From: an uncultured Alphaproteobacteria bacterium
GTDB taxonomy: Bacteria; Pseudomonadota; Alphaproteobacteria; HIMB59
Length of the DNA stretch: 64,000 nt
NCBI GenBank assembly: GCA_902557145.1
Contig: CACDYZ010000004.1
Location: 41,421 to 105,420 of the forward strand
Direction: 5' to 3'
The position numbers and the translations under genes were made by a program. Under the pieces are notes generated by a model, which worked only from the letters and a program-made list of their open reading frames with translations, was not told the origin of the DNA and made no database searches. Positions 25,279 through 35,107 of the stretch are shown piece by piece (the stretch's first letter is position 1; the number at the start of each line of letters is the position of its first letter).

Positions 25279-27792
25279 ATGAACTTGTTAGTAGTAGAAT
25301 CTCCAGCTAAAGCCAAAACAATTAATAAATATCTTGGTAATGATTTTGAAGTCATAGCAACTGTGGGTCATTTCAGAGATTTAGCTAAAAAAGATGGAGT
25401 CAAAGTTACCGAAGACTATAGTGACGTGGAACTTAATTGGGAAACAACAGCATCAGGACTTAAAATGCTTGATGTAATTGAAAAAAAAGCTGAAGGATAT
25501 GAAAAAATTTATTTGGCCACTGACCCAGACAGAGAAGGTGAGGCAATAACATGGCACTTAGTAAAGTCACTAGAAAAAAAAGTAGATAAAAATAAATTTG
25601 AAAGAATAACATTTAACGAAATTACTAAAAACGCAGTAATTAAAAGCTTTGATGAAGCCAGAAAAGTAGATGATAATCTTGTATCGGCTTATTTAGCTCG
25701 AAGAAGTTTAGATTATTTAGCGGGATACAGTTTATCTCCTGTGCTCTGGAGGAAAATGCCAGGGAGTCGATCTGCAGGGAGAGTACAATCAGTAGCAGTT
25801 AGACTTATTTATGAAAAAGAGATTGAAATAGAACAGTTTGAACCAGAGAAATTCTATAAAATAAATGTCCACGGGGAAATTAATGGTGCAAAACTTGATA
25901 CATCAATCACTAGTTTAGAAGGAGAAAAAGTTGATAAACTTTTCTTTAGAGATGAAGCTTTAGCCGATAAAGCTAAAAATTATTTGAAATCAAATAGTTT
26001 TTTCATCAGAAAAATTGATGAAAGAACAATATCTCGTAAACCTAAGGCACCATTTAATACTTCAACTTTACAACAAACTGCAAATAGTCAATTAAACTTT
26101 AGTGCCAGTCAAACTATGACTGTTGCTCAAGGTCTATACATGGGAATAGATATAAACAAAGAAACTATAGCTCTTATTACATACATGAGAACTGATAGCA
26201 TCACACTTTCAAAAGACTCTATTAATACATTAAGAAAAAATATATCAAAGGATTATGGAGATAAATATTTACCTGATAAGCCCATTGAGTATAAGTCTAG
26301 GAAAAAAAATGCTCAAGAAGCTCACGAAGCAATAAGACCAACTGATATTTCTATAAAACCAGAAAATATTAAAGACTTTTTAAATGAAGAACAATTTAAA
26401 CTCTATGATTTAATTTGGAAAAGGACTATAGCTTCTCAAATGACAAGCGCTGAAACTAATCAAAATACACTCCAAATAGATTGTGAAGAGAAAAATATAA
26501 CTTTAAAAGCTACACTTGGTAAATTAATTTTTGATGGATATAAAAAAGTTTATAATCTTCAAGAAGATGATGAAGAGCAGATTATTTCATTATTAGAAAA
26601 TATAAAAGAAAATGATAAATATATCGTAAGTGAGGTTGAAGCTCTTGAATCATTTACTTCTCCTCCTTCAAGATACACTGATGCTAGTCTTGTTAAAAAA
26701 TTAGAAGAGCTAGAAATTGGAAGACCTTCAACATATGCATCTATAATCCAAACCATTGTTAATAGAGGTTATGTATTAAAAAGTGGGAAATCATTTATCC
26801 TTAATGATCGTGGTAGGGTAGTTAATGTATTTTTATGTAACTACTTCAAAAAATTTCTTGAATATAAATTTACTGCTGATTTAGAAAATCAACTTGATGA
26901 TGTTGCTGCAAATAAAGCAGAGTGGAAAAATATAGTTTTAAATTTTTGGAAAGATTTTGAATTTTTCATCAATGAAGTAATGGGCAAGCCTAATAGAGAA
27001 GTCATAGACGTAATAAATGATGAACTATCTCCTGTAATTTTTAGAAAAATTGGTGGAGACATTGATATCAAATGTTCATCTTGGGCTAATACTGAAAATT
27101 GTGAAGGCAACCTAGGTGTTAAAGTAGGAAAAATGGGTGGATTTATTGGATGTTCTAACTATCCAGAATGTAAATTTACAATTTCTATTGGTGCCTTTGT
27201 AAAAGAAGTAAATCCTAAAAATCGCGAAGGTGATGAAATTATAACTTTTCCAAGAACTTTAGGAGTGGATGCTGACTCCAAAAAAGAGATAGCAGTTCAT
27301 TTAGGTCCATATGGTTACTATCTCCAGTTAGGAAAAGAAATAGATGAAGATAAGCCTAAAAGGGTAACTCTTCCAAAGAGTTATGATCAAAATACAATAG
27401 GTATGAATATTGCCAGTCAGTTAATAAAATTACCCATCACTCTTGGAAATTTTCCAGATAGCGAAGATCCAGTAATAGCAAACATAGGCGCATATGGTCC
27501 TTATGTTAAATACCAAGATATTTATGCATCTTTGGGCAGAAAATATGATGTTTTAGAAATTGGTTTAGATCAAGCCGTCGAATTAATTACAATTAAAAAA
27601 AATAAACCTACAAATAAAGTAAGAGAAATAGGCATACTAAAGAGGAGAAAGCAAAGAGCTAACCTTTATAAAGGTAAATCTGGAAAATATTATTTTAAGA
27701 TAGGAATAATGAACTACAAAATTCCACCTGAGTATGATGGTGAAAATTTAACAATTGAAGATGTTGAAAAGATACTTAAAGCTAGTCGCTAA
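25279..27792 (+). CDS. topA: DNA topoisomerase I
   Basis: Type IA topoisomerase that relaxes negative supercoils. It has 837 residues. The Toprim domain starts NLLVVESPAKAKTINKYL and has TDPDREGEAITWH; the active-site Tyr302 is in TYMRTDS. The C-terminus has a single poor zinc ribbon (four Cys in KCSSWANTENC and IGCSNYPEC) followed by repeats with LGPYGYYLQLG and IGAYGPYVKY, as in alphas. Its stop overlaps aspS by 11 bases on the opposite strand. Confidence 0.97.
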   Translation: MNLLVVESPAKAKTINKYLGNDFEVIATVGHFRDLAKKDGVKVTEDYSDVELNWETTASGLKMLDVIEKKAEGYEKIYLATDPDREGEAITWHLVKSLEKKVDKNKFERITFNEITKNAVIKSFDEARKVDDNLVSAYLARRSLDYLAGYSLSPVLWRKMPGSRSAGRVQSVAVRLIYEKEIEIEQFEPEKFYKINVHGEINGAKLDTSITSLEGEKVDKLFFRDEALADKAKNYLKSNSFFIRKIDERTISRKPKAPFNTSTLQQTANSQLNFSASQTMTVAQGLYMGIDINKETIALITYMRTDSITLSKDSINTLRKNISKDYGDKYLPDKPIEYKSRKKNAQEAHEAIRPTDISIKPENIKDFLNEEQFKLYDLIWKRTIASQMTSAETNQNTLQIDCEEKNITLKATLGKLIFDGYKKVYNLQEDDEEQIISLLENIKENDKYIVSEVEALESFTSPPSRYTDASLVKKLEELEIGRPSTYASIIQTIVNRGYVLKSGKSFILNDRGRVVNVFLCNYFKKFLEYKFTADLENQLDDVAANKAEWKNIVLNFWKDFEFFINEVMGKPNREVIDVINDELSPVIFRKIGGDIDIKCSSWANTENCEGNLGVKVGKMGGFIGCSNYPECKFTISIGAFVKEVNPKNREGDEIITFPRTLGVDADSKKEIAVHLGPYGYYLQLGKEIDEDKPKRVTLPKSYDQNTIGMNIASQLIKLPITLGNFPDSEDPVIANIGAYGPYVKYQDIYASLGRKYDVLEIGLDQAVELITIKKNKPTNKVREIGILKRRKQRANLYKGKSGKYYFKIGIMNYKIPPEYDGENLTIEDVEKILKASR

Positions 27793-29557
27793 TTTTTTTT
27801 AAATTTAATTCTTTTAATTGTTTGCTATCGATATTAACTGGTGCATTCATCATTAAATCCTGGGCTCTTTGATTAAATGGAAAAGCTATAACCTCTCTTA
27901 TATTTTCATTATTACTAAGCAACATTATTATTCTATCTAATCCTGGTGCACAGCCTCCATGTGGAGGGACTCCATAATGAAAAGCCTCAAATAAAGCACT
28001 AAATTTTGTTTTAATCTCACTTTCACCATATCCGGCGATTTCAAATGCTTTTTTCATGATATCTGGTCTATGGTTTCTTATAGCCCCTGAAGATAGTTCT
28101 ATACCGTTGCAAACAATATCATATTGATAAGCTAAAACATTTAAGGGATCTTCTTTTATTAACTTATCCATTCCTCCTTGGGGCATTGAAAAGGGATTAT
28201 GACTAAAATCAATCTTGCCTGTTAGAGAGTCCTTTTCATACATGGGGTAATCAATAATCCAACAAAACTCATATTTATTTTTATCTAATAAGTTTAAATC
28301 CTCTCCTACTTTAGCAATAACCATCGATGAGAAATCATATGACTCTTCAGGTAAATCACATACAAATAATAAGCCATCATTTTGATTAAAATTATTGTCT
28401 TTAATCATTTGATTTAATTTTTCTTGGTTAAAATTCTTAGCTAAAGGACCTTTAGGTGATAAATTTTCAAAGTTTATATATCCTAGACCTTTTTTTCCTT
28501 GTTCTTGTGCCCATTTATTTAAATTATCATAAAAACTTCTTGGTTTACCCTCAGAATTTACAGCTTGAATACAATTAACTATAGCTCCTTTTTTTATTAA
28601 GTTTTCAAAAATTTGAAGACCAGATCCCTCAAAATATCTTGTAACATTTGTAAGTCTTAATGGATTCCTTAAATCTGGTTTGTCACATCCAAAATTCTCA
28701 ATACTATCTCTGTAAGTAAAGGTTGGAAATGGAAGTTTATTTATAGATTTTTCTTTAGATTTAAATTTATCAAAAGTGTCAAATAGTAAGCGACTAATAA
28801 CATCTAAAATATCTTCTTGTGTAGCAAAGCTCATCTCCATATCAATTTGATAAAATTCGCCAGGTGATCTATCAGCCCTACTATCCTCGTCTCTAAAACA
28901 AGGAGCTATTTGAAAATATTTATCTACACCTGATGCTATGTAAAGCTGTTTAAATTGTTGGGGAGCTTGAGGCAAAGCATAAAAAGACCCTTTGTGTATT
29001 CTTGATGGTACAAGATAATCTCTTGCACCCTCTGGAGAAGGAGCTGTTAGAATTGGTGTAGCTAATTCCATAAATCCCTCGTTATTCATAAATGCTCTTA
29101 CAAAATTTATAATATTATTTCTAAGTTTAATATTGTGTTGCATCTTAGATCTTCTTAGATCTAAATAACGATATTTTAATCTTACTTCTTCTCCATAATC
29201 ATTATCTGAATTCACCTCAAGCGGGAGTGTTTTGGAGCACTGACTTAATATTTCGAAGTTTTCAATTTTTAGCTCAACTTCTCCTGACTCTAAATTTGAG
29301 TTTATTGTTTCTTCACTTCTTTTTGTGATTTGGCCATTTACTTTAATAACATCTTCATTTTTTATCTTTGATAATTCATTAAAAATTTCTGATGAATTAT
29401 CTACAACGCATTGTAGGAGCGATGTAGAATCCCTTAAATCTATAAATAATAAGTTGCCATGATCTCTTGATCTATTAACCCAACCAGATACAGTGATTTT
29501 TTTATCTACTAATTCTCTATTAATGTCTTTTAAATAATAATCTCTATAAACGTTCAT
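27782..29557 (-). CDS. aspS: Aspartyl-tRNA synthetase
   Basis: Class II synthetase of the bacterial long type, 591 residues. An N-terminal OB-fold (GWVNRSRDHGNLLFIDLRD) binds the anticodon; the catalytic core has FRDEDSRADRSPGEFYQID and the terminal GLDRIIML motif. His in RDHG is the residue associated with non-discriminating AspRS, which would also make Asp-tRNA(Asn) for GatCAB. That is inference. It overlaps hdaA by 14 bases. Confidence 0.96.
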   Translation of the reverse strand: MNVYRDYYLKDINRELVDKKITVSGWVNRSRDHGNLLFIDLRDSTSLLQCVVDNSSEIFNELSKIKNEDVIKVNGQITKRSEETINSNLESGEVELKIENFEILSQCSKTLPLEVNSDNDYGEEVRLKYRYLDLRRSKMQHNIKLRNNIINFVRAFMNNEGFMELATPILTAPSPEGARDYLVPSRIHKGSFYALPQAPQQFKQLYIASGVDKYFQIAPCFRDEDSRADRSPGEFYQIDMEMSFATQEDILDVISRLLFDTFDKFKSKEKSINKLPFPTFTYRDSIENFGCDKPDLRNPLRLTNVTRYFEGSGLQIFENLIKKGAIVNCIQAVNSEGKPRSFYDNLNKWAQEQGKKGLGYINFENLSPKGPLAKNFNQEKLNQMIKDNNFNQNDGLLFVCDLPEESYDFSSMVIAKVGEDLNLLDKNKYEFCWIIDYPMYEKDSLTGKIDFSHNPFSMPQGGMDKLIKEDPLNVLAYQYDIVCNGIELSSGAIRNHRPDIMKKAFEIAGYGESEIKTKFSALFEAFHYGVPPHGGCAPGLDRIIMLLSNNENIREVIAFPFNQRAQDLMMNAPVNIDSKQLKELNLKKISD

Positions 29558-30164
29558 AATGCTTTCTAATTAGTGACAAATTAATATTATGGTTATTCTC
29601 ATAAAGCAAATGATTAATAGTATTTGCTGCTTCAAAAGCTGACAAGTATGTTCTTTCAATATAGTTCATTACTTCGATAATGATCTCTTCAGGGACAGTA
29701 ATAGATTTAAAAGATAAATGTTTATTAATTAATTTAAAAAGAAGATCTTTGCTGGGGTTATCAATATTACATAAAGTAAATTGCTTTAGCCTTGATACTA
29801 CATCTGGTAAATAAACTTCATCATTTAATTTATCAATAGAATTTTCAGAGGTAAATATAGTCAACGGAATATTATTTGTGACAAAATACTGTAAGAAATG
29901 AAAAAAATTCTCATCTTGTCCAGGTAAGGTATTTAAATCTAAATATGTTTCTTTATTAAAATTTAACTCATCAGGAACGCAATTTGTTAAGTCAATATTA
30001 TTATTAATAGAAAATTTTTTAGCTATAGTTGTTTTTCCAGATTTATTTGGTCCATAAATTATTAGGTATTTTACTTTTTTCTCAAGTGATTGAATTACTG
30101 TATCGTTTTCTAATGAATATAAGATTTCAGTATCAAAACTATTTAAATTTAAAAATGTTTGCAC
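29544..30164 (-). CDS. hdaA: DnaA-related regulatory protein HdaA
   Basis: A 206-residue AAA+ protein related to DnaA, lacking the DNA-binding domain. The Walker A is GPNKSGKTT; Walker B and sensor regions are less clear. The C-terminal helical bundle (RTYLSAFEAANTINHLL) resembles that of Hda. In other alphas it stimulates DnaA-ATP hydrolysis with the sliding clamp to prevent re-initiation. The start is GTG at 30162-30164, beside the gene for a secreted protein. Position next to purMN supports the call. Confidence 0.75.
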   Translation of the reverse strand: MQTFLNLNSFDTEILYSLENDTVIQSLEKKVKYLIIYGPNKSGKTTIAKKFSINNNIDLTNCVPDELNFNKETYLDLNTLPGQDENFFHFLQYFVTNNIPLTIFTSENSIDKLNDEVYLPDVVSRLKQFTLCNIDNPSKDLLFKLINKHLSFKSITVPEEIIIEVMNYIERTYLSAFEAANTINHLLYENNHNINLSLIRKHYERL

Positions 30165-30799
30165 TAAAAAAAGTTTATTAAGAAATTAATTTGTTTGTTA
30201 TTAAAAAAATTCTCAAATTCCAATATTACATTGTTTTGCTCATAAGATAATATTTTTGGTTTTAAACCAGTAAAGTATTCCAATTTATTATATTTCGTTG
30301 GATTAACAGATAATTGATAAGAAGTTTTATTTTTTTCCAAAAGATTAATCCATATTGCTTTTAAGCTAATATTTTCATTAAACTTTAATAGTCGAAAATA
30401 ATTTTTTTTATAATTTAAATAAATATATGAGTCATTACCGTATTTTTTAATTATAAAATTTGGGCAATTTTCAAATTTATTATTAAACTTAAAAAAAGTC
30501 TTTTTTATGGAGCAATTTAGTAATAATAAATTATGGTCAATTTTTCTAGAGTATAAATCACTAGATAAATTATCCACATCAATATTTAGAGATATTTGAG
30601 CACTACTAAAATTAATATTATAAATATTTTTTTCTATTGAAGAAATAACATCCTCTTCTGAAATTGAATTATTTATTCTCTCAAGTAGTTCTTGGTAATT
30701 TTGAAGATCGCTACCTTTTTGAATAGTAATTTCTTGATAAGCTGATAAATTTTTTAAATAAAAAATAAAAAAAATACAAACTAGACATAAATATTTCAT
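30164..30799 (-). CDS. Secreted protein of unknown function
   Basis: A 211-residue protein with a signal-peptide-like N-terminus (Cys-containing hydrophobic stretch, then NLSAYQ, a likely signal peptidase I site after Ala20). The remainder is Asn/Lys/Ile-rich with alternating strands and shows no motif I recognise. Other alphas often have a secreted DUF2066 protein between purM and hdaA, so it may be a divergent version of that family, but I cannot confirm this from sequence. Its ATG shares a base with the TTG start of purM on the other strand. Confidence 0.6.
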   Translation of the reverse strand: MKYLCLVCIFFIFYLKNLSAYQEITIQKGSDLQNYQELLERINNSISEEDVISSIEKNIYNINFSSAQISLNIDVDNLSSDLYSRKIDHNLLLLNCSIKKTFFKFNNKFENCPNFIIKKYGNDSYIYLNYKKNYFRLLKFNENISLKAIWINLLEKNKTSYQLSVNPTKYNKLEYFTGLKPKILSYEQNNVILEFENFFNNKQINFLINFF

Positions 30800-31749
30800 T
30801 GAGCAAACTATACAAAAAATCAGGTGTTGATGTAATAAAAACTGACAAACTTATTGAACAAGCTTTGAAATTTATTAAAAGCTCTCACAATGATAAGGTT
30901 TTAGGAAATAAACTAGGTTTTAGTGCGGAATATAGAGTTAATAAAGATGTTACATTGTGTGCCGCAACAGATGGAGTTGGCACTAAGGCTATATTAGCAG
31001 CTGAACTTAACGAATATAAGGGAATAGGCCAAGATTTAGTTGCGATGTGTTCAAATGACTTGTTATGTAACAAAGCAAAACCAATCTTTTTTTTAGACTA
31101 TTTTGCATGCAGCTCAGTAAAATCAAAACAATACACTGAAATTCTCAAAAGTATTACTAGCGCATGTAAAAAAATTAATTGTTCGCTTATTGGAGGTGAA
31201 ACAGCCGAAATGCCATCATTATATAGAGGGAATCATTTTGATATTGCGGGTTTCTTAGTAGGTATTAAAGAAAAACAGAAGATTTTAAAAATTTCAAAAG
31301 GAGATCTAATATTTGGAATTAAATCAAATGGTTTTCATTCTAATGGATATTCACTCATTAGAGATATTATAAAAAAAAATAAAATTAATATAAAAAAAGC
31401 AGTATTTAATAAACAAAAACTATCTAAGCTCATAATGAAACCAACACGCCTATATCACCAATTAATAAGTAATAATGATTTAAGATATATTAAAACACTT
31501 TCTCATATAACAGGGGGTGGTGTTCATACAAATTTTAAAAGGAGTATTCCTAAAAGAATAAAATTTGATTTGAATATTCCTACTCTTCCTAGAGAATATG
31601 ATTTTATAAAAGATAATATTAATATTACTGATATTGAATTAATGGAAATATTTAATTGTGGAATAGGAATGATATTTGTAATAAACAAAAAACATCACAG
31701 TAAATTTATTAAAAGGAACTTATTTAAATTAATTGGCGAAATTATATAA
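30799..31749 (+). CDS. purM: Phosphoribosylformylglycinamidine cyclo-ligase
   Basis: Makes aminoimidazole ribotide in purine synthesis. It has 316 residues, a little short. ATDGVGTKAILAAE, GIGQDLVAMCSNDLL, and GGETAEMPSLY and the later SNGFHSNGYSLIR identify the family. The start is TTG at 30799-30801. It overlaps purN by 17 bases. The absence of a 5' leader means its promoter must lie in the divergent gene. Confidence 0.95.
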   Translation: MSKLYKKSGVDVIKTDKLIEQALKFIKSSHNDKVLGNKLGFSAEYRVNKDVTLCAATDGVGTKAILAAELNEYKGIGQDLVAMCSNDLLCNKAKPIFFLDYFACSSVKSKQYTEILKSITSACKKINCSLIGGETAEMPSLYRGNHFDIAGFLVGIKEKQKILKISKGDLIFGIKSNGFHSNGYSLIRDIIKKNKINIKKAVFNKQKLSKLIMKPTRLYHQLISNNDLRYIKTLSHITGGGVHTNFKRSIPKRIKFDLNIPTLPREYDFIKDNINITDIELMEIFNCGIGMIFVINKKHHSKFIKRNLFKLIGEII

Positions 31750-32278
31750 TATTAAAAAAGTTTCTTTTTTAATTTCTGGAGATGGGTCTAATCTTCTGAA
31801 AATACTAAAAAATAATTCTATAAACAGTGCTTTCGAGGTAGTTACTATAATTAGCAATAACAAGATATCTACAAAAATTAAATCATGTGTAAATAAATTT
31901 TATAAAAATGTTTTGGTAATGGAATATCAAACAAAATTACAAAAAAAAAATTTCTTTAATACAGATATTATTTTTTCAGTAGGATACATGAAAGTTATAG
32001 ACAAAAGCATTATTAAAAATTTTGATGTTATCAATCTTCACCCATCCATCCTACCCTCTTATAAGGGTCTAATGACACAAAAAAGAATGTTGATAAATAA
32101 TGAAAAAAACTATGGTTTCACCATTCATAAAGTTTCTTATGAATTAGACGAAGGTGAGACCATCTCTAATAAAATTAAAAAAATTATCACTAAGGATGAA
32201 TCAGAACTTTTAAATAAGCACAAAAGCTTAGAGCATGAATTTGTGTATAAACAGTTTGTAGATTATTTACTAGGCTAA
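31733..32278 (+). CDS. purN: Phosphoribosylglycinamide formyltransferase
   Basis: Formyl-THF-dependent formylation of GAR. It has 181 residues. [14 protein letters not shown] is the phosphate loop; [14 protein letters not shown] has the catalytic His, and [10 protein letters not shown] has the conserved Asp. The start is a TTG at 31733-31735 overlapping purM by 17 bases. Its stop overlaps ndk by 9 bases on the opposite strand. Confidence 0.93.
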   Translation: MAKLYNIKKVSFLISGDGSNLLKILKNNSINSAFEVVTIISNNKISTKIKSCVNKFYKNVLVMEYQTKLQKKNFFNTDIIFSVGYMKVIDKSIIKNFDVINLHPSILPSYKGLMTQKRMLINNEKNYGFTIHKVSYELDEGETISNKIKKIITKDESELLNKHKSLEHEFVYKQFVDYLLG

Positions 32279-32683
32279 TTCTGATCCAGAAAAAAAGAAG
32301 CTAATTTCAATTTTTGCGTTCTCCTCAGAGTCACTACCATGCACAGAATTTGCCTCAATGGACTCAGCATATAGCCTTCTAATAGTGCCTTCTTCAGCTT
32401 CTGCCGGATTAGTAGCTCCCATTATTTTACGATATTTAGCTACAGCATCTTCTCCCTCTAAAACTTGAACTTGAACAGGGCCTGAAGTCATATACTCAAC
32501 CAAGCTATTAAAAAAAGGTCTTTCTTTATGCACTTCATAAAATATCTCTGCTTGATTTTTAGTTAAATACATTTTTTTTGATGCTAATATTTTAAGATCT
32601 GAGCTTTCAATCATTTGATTTATGTGTCCGATTAGATTTCTTTTTACTGCATCAGGTTTGATTATTGAGAATGTTTTTTGCAT
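32270..32683 (-). CDS. ndk: Nucleoside diphosphate kinase
   Basis: Equalises nucleoside triphosphate pools by phosphotransfer through a His. It has 137 residues. [16 protein letters not shown] at the N-terminus, [16 protein letters not shown] in the middle, and the active-site His in [13 protein letters not shown] are all present. It is 8 bases after pepA. The DNA polymerase III chi gene (holC), often between pepA and ndk in alphas, is not there. Confidence 0.98.
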   Translation of the reverse strand: MQKTFSIIKPDAVKRNLIGHINQMIESSDLKILASKKMYLTKNQAEIFYEVHKERPFFNSLVEYMTSGPVQVQVLEGEDAVAKYRKIMGATNPAEAEEGTIRRLYAESIEANSVHGSDSEENAKIEISFFFSGSELA

Positions 32684-32691
32684 ATTAGCTC

Positions 32692-34071
32692 CTAATTTTT
32701 GAAATATTTATTTATAAAATCTGCAATTAATGTCAAGCCGAAACCAGTAGAACCTTTATTGTTCATAATATCTCCACTATTCTTCCATGATGTACCTGCT
32801 ATGTCGAGATGTGCCCATATTGTATCTTTAGGTAAAAATCTCTGTAAAAATTGAGCAGCTGTTACTGATCCACCATATCTACCTGCACCAATGTTTTTTA
32901 GATCTACAAATGGTGAATTAAGCTCTTTGTCAAAATCATCATGTAATGGCATTCTCCATACTTTTTCATTTGTGTCTAATCCAGATTGGTAAAGAGTTTC
33001 AGCTAAAGTGTCATCATTACAGAATAAACCAGCATAATGCTGTCCTAATGCAACCATGATTGCACCAGTCAAAGTTGCAAAATCAATTACTATCTTTGGT
33101 CTATATTTTTCACATCCATATGTAATTATATCTGCTAATACAAGTCTACCCTCAGCATCTGTATTAAGTACTTCAACATTGATGCCTTTGTAGGATTTTA
33201 TAATATCACCAGGTTTATATGCACTTCCACTTGGCATATTTTCAACTAAACCTACTATACCTGCATAAGAGAAGTTTGTATCTATTTCACTCAAATATTT
33301 AATTATAGATACAGTTACAGCTGAACCTGCCATATCCCATTTCATATCCTCCATGCCACCACTTGGTTTAATTGAAATGCCCCCACTGTCAAAACAAACA
33401 CCCTTTCCAACAAATAATATGTCAACACTTTTTTTAATATTTTTCTTAGCAAATTCCATTACCATTGGTTCTCTCTTGCTACCTTGACTTACAGCCAATA
33501 GACAATTTAAACCTATTTTTTTAATATTATCTTTATTCAATGTTTTAATATTTACATTTTTTTTATTAATTTGTTTAAGTGTTCTTTTTACAAAAGAAAC
33601 TGGGTATATTATATTGCTTGGCTCAGATACTAATTCTTTAAGAAATTTTATAGAGTTCAATAAACTTATATTTTTATTAGAAAGCTTAAAATTAGTTTTA
33701 TAATTTGATTTCTTAGAATCATTTTTATAAATGGAATAAATGTAATCTTTCTTTAAAAAACCTAAAGCTAATAGCTCTAAATCTAAACTATTATTAGAAT
33801 TTATAGTAATTTCAGATACTGAATTTTTTATAGATGTGTCATAAACAAAAGATCCTAGGACACTTTTATAAAAATGACTATTTTTAGAACTATCGAGATA
33901 AATATTTAATTCAAATTGTGAATTTTTTATTTTTAGTAAATATTTAAATATAAGAATTTTATTATAATTATATTCTTTTAAATCTTTTAACTTTGAGGAG
34001 TTTTTAGTCAAATTGACTAGCAATTTAATTCTTTGATTAGCCTTATTTATTGAGTTAAATTGAACTTTCAT
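32692..34071 (-). CDS. pepA: Leucyl aminopeptidase (M17)
   Basis: Cytosolic, two-metal aminopeptidase for peptide recycling. It has 459 residues from the ATG at 34071. The metal-binding [16 protein letters not shown] and MKWDMAGSA, and [14 protein letters not shown], are all present. The N-terminal domain is divergent and Asn/Lys/Ser-rich. I chose ATG 34071 because MKVQFNSI resembles the family start; the frame is open to 34095. That ATG interlocks with the lptF ATG as CATG. Confidence 0.95.
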   Translation of the reverse strand: MKVQFNSINKANQRIKLLVNLTKNSSKLKDLKEYNYNKILIFKYLLKIKNSQFELNIYLDSSKNSHFYKSVLGSFVYDTSIKNSVSEITINSNNSLDLELLALGFLKKDYIYSIYKNDSKKSNYKTNFKLSNKNISLLNSIKFLKELVSEPSNIIYPVSFVKRTLKQINKKNVNIKTLNKDNIKKIGLNCLLAVSQGSKREPMVMEFAKKNIKKSVDILFVGKGVCFDSGGISIKPSGGMEDMKWDMAGSAVTVSIIKYLSEIDTNFSYAGIVGLVENMPSGSAYKPGDIIKSYKGINVEVLNTDAEGRLVLADIITYGCEKYRPKIVIDFATLTGAIMVALGQHYAGLFCNDDTLAETLYQSGLDTNEKVWRMPLHDDFDKELNSPFVDLKNIGAGRYGGSVTAAQFLQRFLPKDTIWAHLDIAGTSWKNSGDIMNNKGSTGFGLTLIADFINKYFKN

Positions 34072-35107
34072 GCTAGGAGGGATTAGATCATACATAATTT
34101 TAAATTATTTAAAATATATTTTAATAAATATTATTATTTTCATAGGCTTAATATGGATTTCACAAGTTTTAAGAATATTAGAGTTACAGCATTCCATTAC
34201 TACCCAATTAACAGATGTTATTAATACAACTTTGTATGTCTTACCTAGTTTTATAAGTCCTTTAATGCCGTTTTTATTGATTATTGCCAGTTTTTTTCTG
34301 AATTACAAATTCAATAGCAGTAATGAAATATTGATATTAAAACAATATTTTTCTAATAAAAATAATTTCTTACTATCATTAATTTTAACTTTAATAATTT
34401 ATTTATTTTATTTTTTAAATAATGAATATTTTTCAGTTAATCTTTATCACAAATATAAAATTAAAGAACTTGAAATAAGAAATAATTTAAAATTAGGAGT
34501 TCCTTCTTTAAATGAGTTTCATATTGAAAATGAAGTAAGTATATTTTTTGATAAGCAAAAAAATAATCAATTTTATAATGTTGAGTCAATCATTTATGGT
34601 GATGGGCAGTTTATTAAATCAGCTACTGTAGAAATTGAAATAGAAAAAAAAAATTACAATCTAATATTTTATAACGGTGAAAGAGTAATTTTAAATAAAG
34701 AAGAAAAAAGTAAAACTAGTTTTGATAAATTTATCTATAGTATTGAAAACGATGAAATTGATATATTAATGCTAGATAAAGAGCATTTTAATACAATAGA
34801 TTTATTAAAACATCCAGATAAAGAATTTTATTATCAAGGTCATAATAGATTATATCAATACCTACTTACCCTAGTAATTATAATAGTATCTTTTAAAATA
34901 ATATTTTTGCACGTATCTAAAAAAAATAATTTTATATATTACTTATTTTTATTTTTAAGCTTGTTAGTAATACAGGTGATAAATTCATATTTAATCTTTC
35001 TTTTAAATAAAAACGTAAATATTCACATAAATCATTATTATTTGATAAATTTTTTTATACTCTCAATTTTTAGTTACTTTATATTGAAATTTAATGAAAA
35101 TCGTTAA
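34070..35107 (+). CDS. lptF: LPS export ABC permease LptF
   Basis: One of two membrane subunits that, with LptG and LptB, lift LPS from the inner membrane. It has 345 residues, with membrane segments near the N-terminus (about 10-30, 55-75, 95-115) and C-terminus (about 263-280, 288-308, 320-340), flanking a periplasmic beta-rich part. The start RSYIILNYLKYI fits the family. It overlaps lptG by 14 bases. The AGGAGG at 34075 is too close downstream of the ATG to help initiation. A possible promoter (TTGATT 34033-34038, TTAAAT 34055-34060) lies in pepA. Confidence 0.9.
   Translation: MLGGIRSYIILNYLKYILINIIIFIGLIWISQVLRILELQHSITTQLTDVINTTLYVLPSFISPLMPFLLIIASFFLNYKFNSSNEILILKQYFSNKNNFLLSLILTLIIYLFYFLNNEYFSVNLYHKYKIKELEIRNNLKLGVPSLNEFHIENEVSIFFDKQKNNQFYNVESIIYGDGQFIKSATVEIEIEKKNYNLIFYNGERVILNKEEKSKTSFDKFIYSIENDEIDILMLDKEHFNTIDLLKHPDKEFYYQGHNRLYQYLLTLVIIIVSFKIIFLHVSKKNNFIYYLFLFLSLLVIQVINSYLIFLLNKNVNIHINHYYLINFFILSIFSYFILKFNENR

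Noticed and set aside
34075..34080. AGGAGG as a ribosome-binding site for lptF
   Set aside because: It lies just after the ATG, and no valid start codon in the lptF frame falls 5-9 bases downstream.
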